From assembly GCF_001563285.1 (NCBI RefSeq), contig NZ_CP005188.1, forward strand, positions 191,501 through 255,500: a stretch of DNA of 64,000 nucleotides, read 5' to 3'. The translations under genes and the position numbers were made by a program. This DNA is from Sphingobium sp. MI1205. Lineage in GTDB: Bacteria > Pseudomonadota > Alphaproteobacteria > Sphingomonadales > Sphingomonadaceae. This document shows positions 36,575-44,933 of the stretch, in pieces (the stretch's first letter is position 1; every line of letters starts with the position of its first letter). The notes below the pieces were generated by a model. The model saw only the letters and a list, made by a program, of their open reading frames with translations, did not search any database and was not told the DNA's origin.

Positions 36575-36606
36575 GGAGGGGGGGCGTCGCAATGACGCGC
36601 CCCTCC
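36575..36606 (+). terminator. Bulged GC-rich hairpin between the receptor and GH115 genes
   Basis: The left arm 36575-36588 (GGAGGGGGGGCGTC) pairs with the right arm 36594-36606 (GACGCGCCCCTCC) around a 5-base loop, with a small G bulge. Only two T residues follow. It begins 8 bp after the receptor stop. It may reduce read-through so that the receptor transcript exceeds that of the GH115 gene 75 bp further on. Confidence 0.5.
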
Positions 36607-36680
36607 TTATACACCAGGTTGGCGCATGGACCGACCGCCGGGAGGGCCTGCCGGTCTTCCGCTTTGCAAGGAGACTGACG

Positions 36681-39605
36681 TTGTTTACGAGGCGCAGCAT
36701 CTTGAGCGGCGCGATGGCCGCCGGTCTCCTCGCCTCGCCCCTGGCGGCCGCAGTGCGGTTCGACCGACGCAAGCCCGGATTCGACATCGCTCTTGCCACG
36801 GGCGAAATTACACCGATCTTCGTGGACCCTGCGGATCTGGCCGGCGTGCGCCGTGCCGTCAGCGATCTGGCGGCCGACATCGGGCGTGTCACGGGCACGA
36901 ATGCCGAAATACTGTCCAGCGCCGATACCCTCCCCCCCCGAATCATCATCGTCGGATCGCTCGGGCACAGTCCGGTGATCGATCGCCTGATTTCGAACGG
37001 CAAGCTGGACGCTGCCGACATTCGCGGGAAATGGGAATCCTTCGTCGTGCAGACGGTCGCCAGCCCGTTGCCGGGGGTCAGGGAAGCGCTGGTCATCGCG
37101 GGAAGCGACAAGCGCGGTGCGATCTACGGCGTCTACGACCTGTCCCGCACCATCGGCGTTTCCCCCTGGTACTGGTGGGCTGATGTCCCCGTAGCCAAGC
37201 AGAACCAGATCCGGGTCAGCTACGGGCGCTATGTTCAGGGCGCGCCCGCGGTCAAATATCGCGGGATATTCCTGAATGACGAAGCGCCCTGCCTGTCGGG
37301 ATGGACGACCGAAAAATTCGGCGGCATGAATTCTAAATTCTACGCGAAACTGTTCGAACTGATGCTGCGGCTGAGAGCCAATTATCTCTGGCCGGCCATG
37401 TGGAACAACAGCTTCGCCGAGGATGATCCCGCAAGTCCTCGCCTGGCCGAGGAATATGGCATCGTCATGGGCACGTCCCATCATGAGCCCATGATGCGCG
37501 CGCACAAGGACTGGACCGACCGCCGGTCACATCTTGGCAACGGTCAATGGAATTACGCCACCAACCGCGAGCCGATACGGCAATTCTTTCGCGAGGGCAT
37601 AGAGCGCAACCGCAACAATGAGGTGATCGTCACCATCGGCATGCGCGGGGACGGAGATACCGCGCTGGAAAGCACCGGCGGCCTCAAATCGGACATAGCC
37701 TTGCTGGAAACGATCATAGCCGACCAGCGCGACATAATCGCCCGGACCATGGAACGCCCGGCCGAAAAGGTGCCCCAGGTCTGGGTGCTGTTCACGGAAG
37801 TCTACAAATATTACGACGCCGGACTGAAGGTGCCGGATGACGTGACGTTGCTGTTCGCCGACGACAATGTCGGCAATCTGCGCCGACTGCCGTTGCCTTC
37901 CGAGCGTAACCGGCCTGGCGGATACGGCATCTATTTCCACATGGACATGCACGGCGGTCCGTTCTCCTATCAATGGCTCAATTCCAATCCCCTGCCCAAG
38001 ATCTGGGAACAGATGAACCTCGCGCATCAATATGGCGCCAACGAGATATGGATCGCCAATGTCGGGGATCTCAAACCGCTTGAACTGCCGGTCGAATTCT
38101 TCATCGCGATGGCGTGGGACCCGTCCCGGGTCGACAAGGACAAGATCGCCCGGTGGACGCGCGACTGGGCCGAATGTCAGTTCGGCCCAGACCATGCCGA
38201 GGAGATCGCCTTCCTCCTTTCGCGCTATGCCAAATATAATGCCTGGCGCAAGCCGGAGCAGTTGCGCCCCGGGACGTACAGCCTGGAACATTATCGGGAA
38301 GCGGAACGGGTGTGCGACGCCTGGAACCAGCTGGTCGAACGGGCGGAGGTGGTGAATGCGGCGCTGGCCCCTGCCCAGCGCGACGCCTTCTACCAACTTG
38401 TGCTGCATCCCGTGCGCGCCTGCGCGAACCTGACCAACATGTATGTGGCAGCCGCGCGCAATGCCCGGTTCGCCGAGCAGGCCCGCGCCAGCACCCGCGC
38501 CGAAGCGGCGGAGGTGCGCCGGCGTTTTCTCTACGATCACGCGCTCAGCGATTATTATAATCATCAGATGGCCGGTGGGAAATGGAACCACATGATGGAC
38601 CAGACCCACATCGGTTATTTCGACTGGTATCCGCCGGAAGCCGACATCATGCCGCCGGTCGCCGATCTGGACCTGAAAGCGGACGGTGGCTTCGGCGTGG
38701 CGATAGATGGCAGTGCGCACTCATGGCCAGGCTATTATCTTCCACCAAAGCTCCGTGTGCTCGACAGCATATCGAAGACGCCGACCTATATCGAAACATT
38801 CCCGCGCGGGACTGATCCGGTCGCTGTCGAGGTGACCGCCGACCAGCCCTGGGTTCTGATCCGCGAAGGCAAGGCGTTTAGCAGTTCGCCCCTCGACCGC
38901 CGTTTCTGGATCGATGTCGACTGGGCCAGGGCGCCGGTCGGGCAAAACGTCGCGCTCGTCACCGTCCGTGACGACAAGGGCCGCCAAAAGGTAGAAGCCC
39001 GCCTCACGGCCATCAAGGCGACCGCATCCCAGGCGAAAGAAGCGCGAGGCACGTTCGGGGGACTGACGGAGGCATTTTCAATCCCGGCCAACGCATTTCG
39101 CCGATCCATAGCCGTCGACGGAGTCCGCTGGGAAGCCATCGAGGATTATGGCCGGGTGAAGGCCGCCATGTCCATATTCCCGGTCGATGCCCGCTCCTTT
39201 CCGGATCCCACCGTCGCGCCTAGACTGGAATATGACATTTTTCTGGGGGAGGCCGGCCAATACCATGTCCTGCTGGTGACAAGCCCCACGCTGGAAGTCA
39301 TTCCCGGCAGGACGTTATCGGTCGCGGTTATCCTGGACGATCAGGCACCGGTCGTGCACGCCGTCTTCTCGCCAGAGGATCGGGTCGCCGAGGATTTCCT
39401 CGGCGACAGGCATTTGCCCAATACCGCCAACAACGCCCGAACGATGCGGTTTGACGTCAATGCGGATCGTCCCGGCCGCCATGTCCTGACAGTAGCAATG
39501 GTCGATCCGACTATGGTCCTGCAGAAAATAATCATATCAAAGGACGAACCCGACAACTCATATTTCGGTCCGCCTCCACCCGGCATGCCTTTTGAAATGA
39601 CGTGA
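36681..39605 (+). CDS. GH115 xylan alpha-1,2-glucuronidase (second, longer copy)
   Basis: Removes glucuronic acid side chains from glucuronoxylan. The start is TTG at 36681, preceded by AAGGAG at 8 bases. The N-terminus FTRRSILSGAMAAGLLA is a Tat-type signal. The 974-residue protein is about 100 residues longer than the GH115 at 3319, the extra length lying in the C-terminal beta-rich region (~700-950, with a domain before GTFGGLTEAFS). Family motifs: YRGIFLNDEAPC, NYLWPAMWNNSF, IGMRGDGDTALE (~317-328), and WIANVGDLKPLELP. It follows the TonB receptor by 113 bp and may share its transcript. The two GH115 proteins differ enough to suggest different substrate preference. Confidence 0.93.
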   Translation: MFTRRSILSGAMAAGLLASPLAAAVRFDRRKPGFDIALATGEITPIFVDPADLAGVRRAVSDLAADIGRVTGTNAEILSSADTLPPRIIIVGSLGHSPVIDRLISNGKLDAADIRGKWESFVVQTVASPLPGVREALVIAGSDKRGAIYGVYDLSRTIGVSPWYWWADVPVAKQNQIRVSYGRYVQGAPAVKYRGIFLNDEAPCLSGWTTEKFGGMNSKFYAKLFELMLRLRANYLWPAMWNNSFAEDDPASPRLAEEYGIVMGTSHHEPMMRAHKDWTDRRSHLGNGQWNYATNREPIRQFFREGIERNRNNEVIVTIGMRGDGDTALESTGGLKSDIALLETIIADQRDIIARTMERPAEKVPQVWVLFTEVYKYYDAGLKVPDDVTLLFADDNVGNLRRLPLPSERNRPGGYGIYFHMDMHGGPFSYQWLNSNPLPKIWEQMNLAHQYGANEIWIANVGDLKPLELPVEFFIAMAWDPSRVDKDKIARWTRDWAECQFGPDHAEEIAFLLSRYAKYNAWRKPEQLRPGTYSLEHYREAERVCDAWNQLVERAEVVNAALAPAQRDAFYQLVLHPVRACANLTNMYVAAARNARFAEQARASTRAEAAEVRRRFLYDHALSDYYNHQMAGGKWNHMMDQTHIGYFDWYPPEADIMPPVADLDLKADGGFGVAIDGSAHSWPGYYLPPKLRVLDSISKTPTYIETFPRGTDPVAVEVTADQPWVLIREGKAFSSSPLDRRFWIDVDWARAPVGQNVALVTVRDDKGRQKVEARLTAIKATASQAKEARGTFGGLTEAFSIPANAFRRSIAVDGVRWEAIEDYGRVKAAMSIFPVDARSFPDPTVAPRLEYDIFLGEAGQYHVLLVTSPTLEVIPGRTLSVAVILDDQAPVVHAVFSPEDRVAEDFLGDRHLPNTANNARTMRFDVNADRPGRHVLTVAMVDPTMVLQKIIISKDEPDNSYFGPPPPGMPFEMT

Positions 39606-40078
39606 GTTGGGATCGAGCGGTTTGAGCGTGCGCCAGGGGGGCTTTTCAGAACGGCCCCAATTGCGGCGGCGTCGCGCGAAGCCTCTCCGGCTCTACACCA
39701 TCTACGGTCCACCCGAGCATGTTGACGGCGCGGTCCACAAGAACGGGGCGGATGCCGAGGCGCACGAATACCATTTCGACGGTAGAGCGACCGAATAACC
39801 TCCGCGGCGCCGTCCCCGTCAGACATCCATGTTGGGAACGTATCACGGATTGTCCGTTACGCCCGGCGATGGCAATAGCCCCGAAACACCACAGGATTTC
39901 CGAGGGGACTTCACGCAATCGTGCGATGCGGGGGCCTGCCTTGGGTCTTCGGTTATGGTCTCGATCCGTTTCGGTGTCTTCGAAAGGACGGACCATGCTG
40001 AGGTCCAGCATCGCGAACATCAGACACATCGATTCGGCATTCTCGACAATTCATGAATATCGGCATAGACGGCGCAGC
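39606..40078. other. Gene debris between the xylan locus and the copper module
   Basis: No intact gene is seen in this 473-bp stretch. The first part contains the cupin tail at 39673-39798. The rest (39799-40078) has only short frames on both strands that I do not recognise, including a minus-strand frame of 127 codons (39646-40029) with unconvincing codon use. It probably marks a past deletion or insertion junction. Confidence 0.5.
39673..39798 (+). pseudogene. C-terminal remnant of a cupin-domain protein
   Basis: The frame reads KPLRLYTIYGPPEHVDGAVH, then KNGADAEAHEYHFDGRATE and a stop at 39796-39798. This resembles the tail of small single-domain cupins, where a segment like PLKLYTIYAPPEHPDGTVHKTKADA follows the last strand. 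The metal-binding cupin motifs that should precede it are absent, and the upstream sequence is Arg-rich nonsense. Recognition is from memory of the family pattern. Confidence 0.5.
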
Positions 40079-40477
40079 GTGACTGACACCCGCAAACTCC
40101 TTGCTCGGCACCGTTGGCTATGTGCGATGCTTTTCGGGGCCGCTTTGCTGGTCAAGGCGGTAATGCCCGCAGGTTTTATGCCGGTCGTTTCGCAGGGCGT
40201 GATTCTCGTCCAGCTCTGCACAGGTCAAGGCGCTCAAACGATCGCCATGGAGGTGCCGGGTCAGGCGGGTAACGACGACCATGGCAAGCCCGAGAAATCG
40301 GAGATGCCGTGTGCGTTTTCCGGCCTGTCATCGCCGACGCTCGCGGCTGCCGATCCAATTCTGCTCGCCATCGCGATTGCCTTCGTCCTTGCGACGGGCT
40401 TCCGTCTTCCTTCCCGAATAGTCCTTTGGCGCGGCATCTATCTTCGTCCGCCCGCGATCGGCCCGCCCGTCGTCTGA
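40079..40477 (+). CDS. DUF2946-like small membrane protein upstream of a copper receptor
   Basis: A ~132-residue protein, GTG start at 40079 chosen because it opens with a basic segment (TDTRKLLARHRWL) before a hydrophobic helix (LCAMLFGAALLVKAVMPAGFMP); the frame is open to 39719, but that part is Arg-rich and not gene-like. A second hydrophobic segment follows near residue 95. Pattern and length are like DUF2946 proteins, which often sit next to copper-related TonB receptors; their role is unknown. Here the OprC-like receptor starts 64 bp downstream on the same strand. No strong ribosome site is visible. Confidence 0.65.
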   Translation: MTDTRKLLARHRWLCAMLFGAALLVKAVMPAGFMPVVSQGVILVQLCTGQGAQTIAMEVPGQAGNDDHGKPEKSEMPCAFSGLSSPTLAAADPILLAIAIAFVLATGFRLPSRIVLWRGIYLRPPAIGPPVV

Positions 40478-40541
40478 TTCCCTCAACTCTCCGCGTTGAT
40501 CGGCGCCCCTCCGGGCGTCTTATGTGAATCAGGATTTCGAC

Positions 40542-42767
40542 ATGACTCCTCTGCTTTTTGCCGCGCACCGCGCGGCACCCTTGGCGCGTGCCTCCGCCGG
40601 CGCGGCCGCATTTAAGACCCGTCTGATCCCTGGCATTGCCTTTCCCGCCTTAGTAGCTGTGCTGGCATGCTGCCCGTTCTCGACGGCCCATGCACAGGAT
40701 GGGGCCGTGCTACCTGAGATCGACGTGGATTCAGCGAGCGAGACGGCGCCGACGGTAGCGGGCGAAAGGATTTCCTCCGCACGGCTCCGTAATCGTCAGA
40801 CCGGCTCAAGCGACACGGCGGCGATCCTGCAGAGCGTGCCAGGTGTAAGCGGCTTCGGCGCAGGGGGCTTTTCCACCCTGCCGGTGATCCGCGGTCTGGA
40901 AGCGCAGCGATTGACCGTTCTCGTCGATGGCGTAACAATCGCCTCAGCGTGTCCGAACGACATGAATCCCCCGTTGTCCTATACCGATCCGCAGACCGTG
41001 GGGGCAATCGACGTCATAACGGGTGTTTCGCCAGTCAGCTATGGCGGCGACAGCATCGGGGGCATCATCCGCGTCGAGAGCACGCCGCCACGGTTCGCGG
41101 ATCAGGGAGAAACGCTGCTGACTGGCGAAGTCTCGACCTTCTATCGAAGCAACGGCGACGGCTTCGGAGGTTCGCTGTCGCTGACCGCGGCGAACGACAA
41201 GCTCAGCCTGACCTACAATGGCTCCTATACCCAGGCTGACAATTTCAAGGGCGGCGGATCGCTGGGCGCCGTGCGGTCGAGCGAATATGCAAAGACCGAT
41301 CACAGCCTGAACCTGGCCGCGCAGGTCGGCAGCGGCCTATTGGAGCTGAAGGGCGGCTATCATTTCTCGCCTTATGAGGGCTTCCCCAATCAATATATGG
41401 ACATGACCTCCAACAGGTCCTGGTTCCTGAACGGACATTATGCGGGCGTCTTCGATTGGGGCAACCTCGATGTCCGGGCGAACTGGCGCGACACCGACCA
41501 CGCCATGAATTTCCTCGCAGACAAGGGCGGGACGGCCACCGGCGGGATGCCGATGAACACGGAGGTCCACAGCGCGGGATATGCGGTGCAGGCGGATATC
41601 CTGCTGGGCAATGCTGGCACGCTGCGCCTCGGCAACGAATTCCAGCATCAATGGCTAAACGACTACTGGCCGCCGGTCGCGGGCAATATGATGATGGGGC
41701 CAAATGCGTTCATCAACGTCAACGGCGCCAATCGCGATCGCCTCGGCACGTTCCTCGAATGGGAAAAACGTTGGGATCGTGGCCTCACCATCGTCGCCGG
41801 CATCCGCAACGATCAGGTCTGGATGAATAGCGGGACCGTCGCGCCCTATGGCACCGGTATGATGCAGATGGCCGACGTCATGGCGGCTGCGGCGTTCAAT
41901 GCGGCCGACCGTAAGCGGCACGACAGCAATTGGAGCGGCACGCTCCTTGCTCGCTACGCGCTGTCCGGCCATGCGGAAATCGAGGTAGGCTATGCCCGCA
42001 AGGTGCGCTCGCCCAATATTTACGAGCGTTATAGCTGGGGCCGCGGCGGCATGGCGAGCCGCATGATCGGGTGGTTCGGCGACGGGAACGGCTATGTCGG
42101 CAACCTCGCGCTTCGCCCGGAAAAGGCGGATACGCTGAGCGCCGCGCTATTGATCCACAACGGCGGCAAGGATGGCTGGTCGTTGAAGATCGCACCCTAT
42201 TACACCCATGTTGATGATTATATCGACGCCGTGAAGCTGGCGGATTTCACGGACATGATGGGACAGCCCACCGCGTTCGACCAGTTGCAATTCTTCAACC
42301 AGAAGGCGGAAATCTACGGTATCGACCTGTCGGGCGCCGTGCCGCTCTGGTCATCATCCTCGGCGGGCACCGCGCGTCTGACCGCGCGCGCGAGCTGGCT
42401 ACATGGGCAAAACCTGACGGACCATGGACCGCTCTATCACCAGATGCCGTTCAACGCCGCGCTGGGGCTGGAACATCGGATCGGCGGTCTCGAAACCCGG
42501 ATCGACCTGACCATTGCCAGCGAGAAGGATCGCGTCGATCCTACCCGCAATGAACCGCGGACGGGAAGCTATGCGCTGCTTGACGTCCAGCTTGCCTATC
42601 GCATCGACAATGTACGGCTGACGCTTGGCGCGGACAATCTGTTCGACAAGGCCTATTTCGCTCCGCTCGGCGGCATGTCGCTCGGGGACCTGAAGGCGAC
42701 CGGAGTCCTGCGCCCCGTCTCGGGCCGCGGACGCTCGATCAATGCGGGCGTCACGCTCTCATTCTGA
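40542..42767 (+). CDS. OprC/NosA-type TonB-dependent copper receptor
   Basis: Outer-membrane receptor of 741 residues from ATG 40542 (AGGA eight bases before); a GTG at 40524 is an alternative. A signal-like segment (ALVAVLACCPFSTAHAQ) is followed by a plug (QSVPGVSGFGAGGFSTLPVIRG) and a barrel ending RSINAGVTLSF. The copper ligands known from Pseudomonas OprC appear to be present: Cys and Met in SACPNDMNPPLSY (CxxxM, residues ~137 and 141) and His-x-Met in TDTDHAMNF (~320 and 322). The motif AIDVITGVSPVSYGGDSIGG is also typical. It lies between a DUF2946-like protein and a TonB-like protein, so copper uptake or sensing is the best inference. Confidence 0.9.
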   Translation: MTPLLFAAHRAAPLARASAGAAAFKTRLIPGIAFPALVAVLACCPFSTAHAQDGAVLPEIDVDSASETAPTVAGERISSARLRNRQTGSSDTAAILQSVPGVSGFGAGGFSTLPVIRGLEAQRLTVLVDGVTIASACPNDMNPPLSYTDPQTVGAIDVITGVSPVSYGGDSIGGIIRVESTPPRFADQGETLLTGEVSTFYRSNGDGFGGSLSLTAANDKLSLTYNGSYTQADNFKGGGSLGAVRSSEYAKTDHSLNLAAQVGSGLLELKGGYHFSPYEGFPNQYMDMTSNRSWFLNGHYAGVFDWGNLDVRANWRDTDHAMNFLADKGGTATGGMPMNTEVHSAGYAVQADILLGNAGTLRLGNEFQHQWLNDYWPPVAGNMMMGPNAFINVNGANRDRLGTFLEWEKRWDRGLTIVAGIRNDQVWMNSGTVAPYGTGMMQMADVMAAAAFNAADRKRHDSNWSGTLLARYALSGHAEIEVGYARKVRSPNIYERYSWGRGGMASRMIGWFGDGNGYVGNLALRPEKADTLSAALLIHNGGKDGWSLKIAPYYTHVDDYIDAVKLADFTDMMGQPTAFDQLQFFNQKAEIYGIDLSGAVPLWSSSSAGTARLTARASWLHGQNLTDHGPLYHQMPFNAALGLEHRIGGLETRIDLTIASEKDRVDPTRNEPRTGSYALLDVQLAYRIDNVRLTLGADNLFDKAYFAPLGGMSLGDLKATGVLRPVSGRGRSINAGVTLSF

Positions 42768-42772
42768 CGGCG

Positions 42773-43495
42773 ATGCGTTCGGGTCGGAAATCGCTGACGG
42801 AAGGGCGGAGGACAGGCTATGGCCGGTCCCCCGCCTGGTCGCGGCGCTGGGGTGCGGGCCTTGCCGCTGCGTCATGCTGCCTGCTTATGCTGGCAGTTCT
42901 CGATGGCAATCTCTCAGGCTTAATGATGTCATCGGCGCCGCGCCGCGAAGTGAGCAGCTTTAACTTGTCCACTCTATCGCCAATGGCCTCATCCGAACCG
43001 CGCGCTCGGCCGCGCGAGATCGAACGTCCTCCCGCCTCGCAGGCCGGAAGGGCAGTCATTGGAGAGCAGGCGATCGGCAAGGCCACTTCGCGACCCACAC
43101 CTCTGTCGCTGCCGGTCCCAGTGCCGCCGACAGTCTGGCCCTTGCCATCCTCACCATCTCAAGCCAAGCCGTTGCCGGAACAATCGGATGTCGTCCCGGT
43201 ACAAGCTCCTGACGACAAGAAAGCGAGCGCGCTTGCGGCTTATCAGAGCCAGATCTGGGCGCGAATTGCGGCACGCAAGCCTGTGGGCCTGCATCTGTCC
43301 GGTGTTGCCATGGTGCGTTTCGTTGTCGGCCGTGAAGGCGAGCTGGTTTCAGTCGAGCTTTCGTCATCCAGTGGAAACACCGCCCTGGATCGGTTGGCGC
43401 TCCGCACGGTGCGCAACGCCAGTCCCTTTGCAGCGCCTCCTATGTACGTGGAAAGGGATCAGCTGATCTTCACGATACCCTTCAGTTTTCACTGA
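42773..43495 (+). CDS. TonB-family energy transducer
   Basis: A 240-residue protein with a basic N-terminus, one membrane helix (WGAGLAAASCCLLMLAVL, ~26-43), a Pro-rich periplasmic spacer (~100-145) and a TonB C-terminal domain: AYQSQIWARIAARKP, then VRFVVGREGELVSVEL and LDRLALRTVRNASPFAAPP. It starts 5 bp after the copper receptor stop, so it is probably a TonB dedicated to that receptor. No exbB or exbD is adjacent; they must be supplied from elsewhere. Confidence 0.9.
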   Translation: MRSGRKSLTEGRRTGYGRSPAWSRRWGAGLAAASCCLLMLAVLDGNLSGLMMSSAPRREVSSFNLSTLSPMASSEPRARPREIERPPASQAGRAVIGEQAIGKATSRPTPLSLPVPVPPTVWPLPSSPSQAKPLPEQSDVVPVQAPDDKKASALAAYQSQIWARIAARKPVGLHLSGVAMVRFVVGREGELVSVELSSSSGNTALDRLALRTVRNASPFAAPPMYVERDQLIFTIPFSFH

Positions 43496-43650
43496 GGACG
43501 CTTGGCAGGCGGCGCCATCATAGCGACGAGCCACTTGCCCTTGCAATCATCGAGCGAGCGTTCGCCATGCGTGATCTTCGCCTTGAAGGCGGGCGTCGAG
43601 TTTATCAGTCTTTTCCGAAAATGGCCGATTATATGGGAGTCTTGGTGCAT
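43489..43650 (-). pseudogene. N-terminal remnant of a peroxiredoxin
   Basis: A 53-codon minus-strand frame contains STPAFKAKITHGERSLDDCK followed by GKWLVAMM. This resembles the start of Prx6-type peroxiredoxins (PxFxARTTxGExSLSDYRGRW-V), including the intact one at 44262-44933. The sequence loses similarity right before the expected HPADFTPVC active site and stops after a few more residues. It overlaps the end of the tonB-like gene by 7 bp and lies downstream of trxC on the same strand. It could be debris of an earlier trx-prx arrangement. Confidence 0.5.
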
Positions 43651-43712
43651 GAGACCGAGTGCACGCGCGCCCTAAAGCCGTCATTTAGGATAATTATAGC
43701 CGCATGGAATCG

Positions 43713-44156
43713 TCAGGCGGTGGTGAGAAGGTGCCTTGCCCATCCGACGATTCGCGCGCGGTCCATCGCGCCGGCCTGGCGCGCGATCTCTCGACCGTCC
43801 TTGAACAGGATCATCGTTGGGATAGAGCGTATGCCATAACGTCCCGCAACGCCTTGCTCGGCCTCGGTATCGACCTTCAGCAGCCGTACCTTTGGCTCCA
43901 GTTCGGCGGCAGCGGCCTTGAACGCCGGCGCCATCGCGCGACATGGCCCGCACCAGCTCGCCCAGAAATCCACAAGAACAGGGAGGCTTCCGCGACCGAC
44001 ATGGCGATCGAATGCGGCTCCGTCGACATCGACGGGCTGGCCCTGGAAGAGCGGCATCGAGCATCGCCCGCAATTGGGCGCGAAGCCGGACTTCGCAGTC
44101 GGAACCCGGTTGATGCTCGCGCATACCGGGCAAATCACAAGCTGGGACTCGGACAT
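43713..44156 (-). CDS. trxC: Thioredoxin 2 (TrxC) with N-terminal zinc ribbon
   Basis: Disulfide reductase of the cytoplasm. The 147-residue protein has two CxxC pairs at the N-terminus (ICPVCAS and PNCGRCSMP), the zinc-binding hallmark of TrxC, then a thioredoxin fold with WASWCGPCRAMAP (~70) and a cis-Pro loop RSIPTMILF. The ATG at 44156 is preceded by AAGGAGA. It is divergent from the peroxiredoxin gene, which it may reduce. TrxC proteins are usually induced by oxidative stress. Confidence 0.95.
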   Translation of the reverse strand: MSESQLVICPVCASINRVPTAKSGFAPNCGRCSMPLFQGQPVDVDGAAFDRHVGRGSLPVLVDFWASWCGPCRAMAPAFKAAAAELEPKVRLLKVDTEAEQGVAGRYGIRSIPTMILFKDGREIARQAGAMDRARIVGWARHLLTTA

Positions 44157-44186
44157 GCGGACGTCTCCTTGTGGAACGCAAGCACT

Positions 44187-44261
44187 GCTTAGTCGTTTAC
44201 GCGCATGATGTAACCGTGTAAAAAAGGTGGTTCAAGGCTTTGCCTCATCAGGAGTAGAAAT
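44187..44261. promoter_or_regulatory. Divergent trxC/peroxiredoxin promoter region with inverted repeat
   Basis: The gap holds TTACGCGCATGATGTAA (TTAC...GTAA arms, 9-base spacer, from about 44199) and, a little further, GTGTAAAAAA. It is a candidate operator for the ArsR-type regulator encoded at 44930. Seen by eye only. Confidence 0.3.
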
Positions 44262-44933
44262 TTGAATTCGAGCGCAGACGTCAATGCCGCTTGCACAGCC
44301 AGGATCCTACAGATCGGCGATGCCGCGCCGAATTTTCAGGCGCGCACGACGATGGGAGATATGAGCCTGTCCGATTATCGTGGCCGCTGGGTGGTGCTGT
44401 TCTCGCATCCCGCGGACTTCACGCCGGTCTGCACCAGCGAATTCGTCGCGCTCTCGCGCGCCAGCGATCGGTTCAAAGCGTTGAACTGCGAGTTGGTCGC
44501 GATCTCGGTCGATAGCCTCTATTCGCATCTGGGGTGGATACGCGCGATTCATCACCATTTCGGCGTCAAGGTCAGTTTTCCGATCGTCGAAGATCCGTCG
44601 CTGGTGATCGGTCGTGCTTATGGGATGCTTGCGGAAGATGCACCCGACGCGGCGACGCTGCGTTCGACATTCTTCATCGACCCCGAGGGCATTATTCGCG
44701 CGATGCTCTGCTATCCGGCCACAATCGGGCGGTCGGTTGACGAACTTCTGCGCGTGCTGGCAGCGCTGCAACGGGTCGATAGCGACAATGTGGTGACACC
44801 CGAAGGTTGGCACCCCGGCGATGACGTGCTGCTCCCGCCCTATCAGGATCAGGCTTCGGCGCTCGATGCGGCAGGCGAGACCTGCTGGTTCCATCGAACC
44901 TTGCCCGACAAACAAAAAGAGGCAGGTAAGTGA
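44262..44933 (+). CDS. Peroxiredoxin, Prx6/1-Cys type
   Basis: Thiol peroxidase reducing hydrogen peroxide and organic peroxides. The 223-residue protein has SLSDYRGRWVVLFSHPADFTPVCTSEF (shown by parts: DYRGRWVVLF and HPADFTPVCTSEF, peroxidatic Cys ~residue 51), the SVDSLYSHLGW motif, and the long C-terminal domain with GDDVLLPPYQ that marks the Prx6 class. The start is TTG at 44262 with AGGAGT six to seven bases before. It overlaps the ArsR gene (GTGA) and is divergent from trxC, giving a compact redox unit. A Cys near the C-terminus (GETCWFH) might be a resolving residue. Confidence 0.93.
   Translation: MNSSADVNAACTARILQIGDAAPNFQARTTMGDMSLSDYRGRWVVLFSHPADFTPVCTSEFVALSRASDRFKALNCELVAISVDSLYSHLGWIRAIHHHFGVKVSFPIVEDPSLVIGRAYGMLAEDAPDAATLRSTFFIDPEGIIRAMLCYPATIGRSVDELLRVLAALQRVDSDNVVTPEGWHPGDDVLLPPYQDQASALDAAGETCWFHRTLPDKQKEAGK

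Noticed and set aside
39646..40029. Minus-strand 127-codon frame in the debris region
   Set aside because: Part of it is antisense to the cupin tail and the rest matches nothing; codon use is not convincing.
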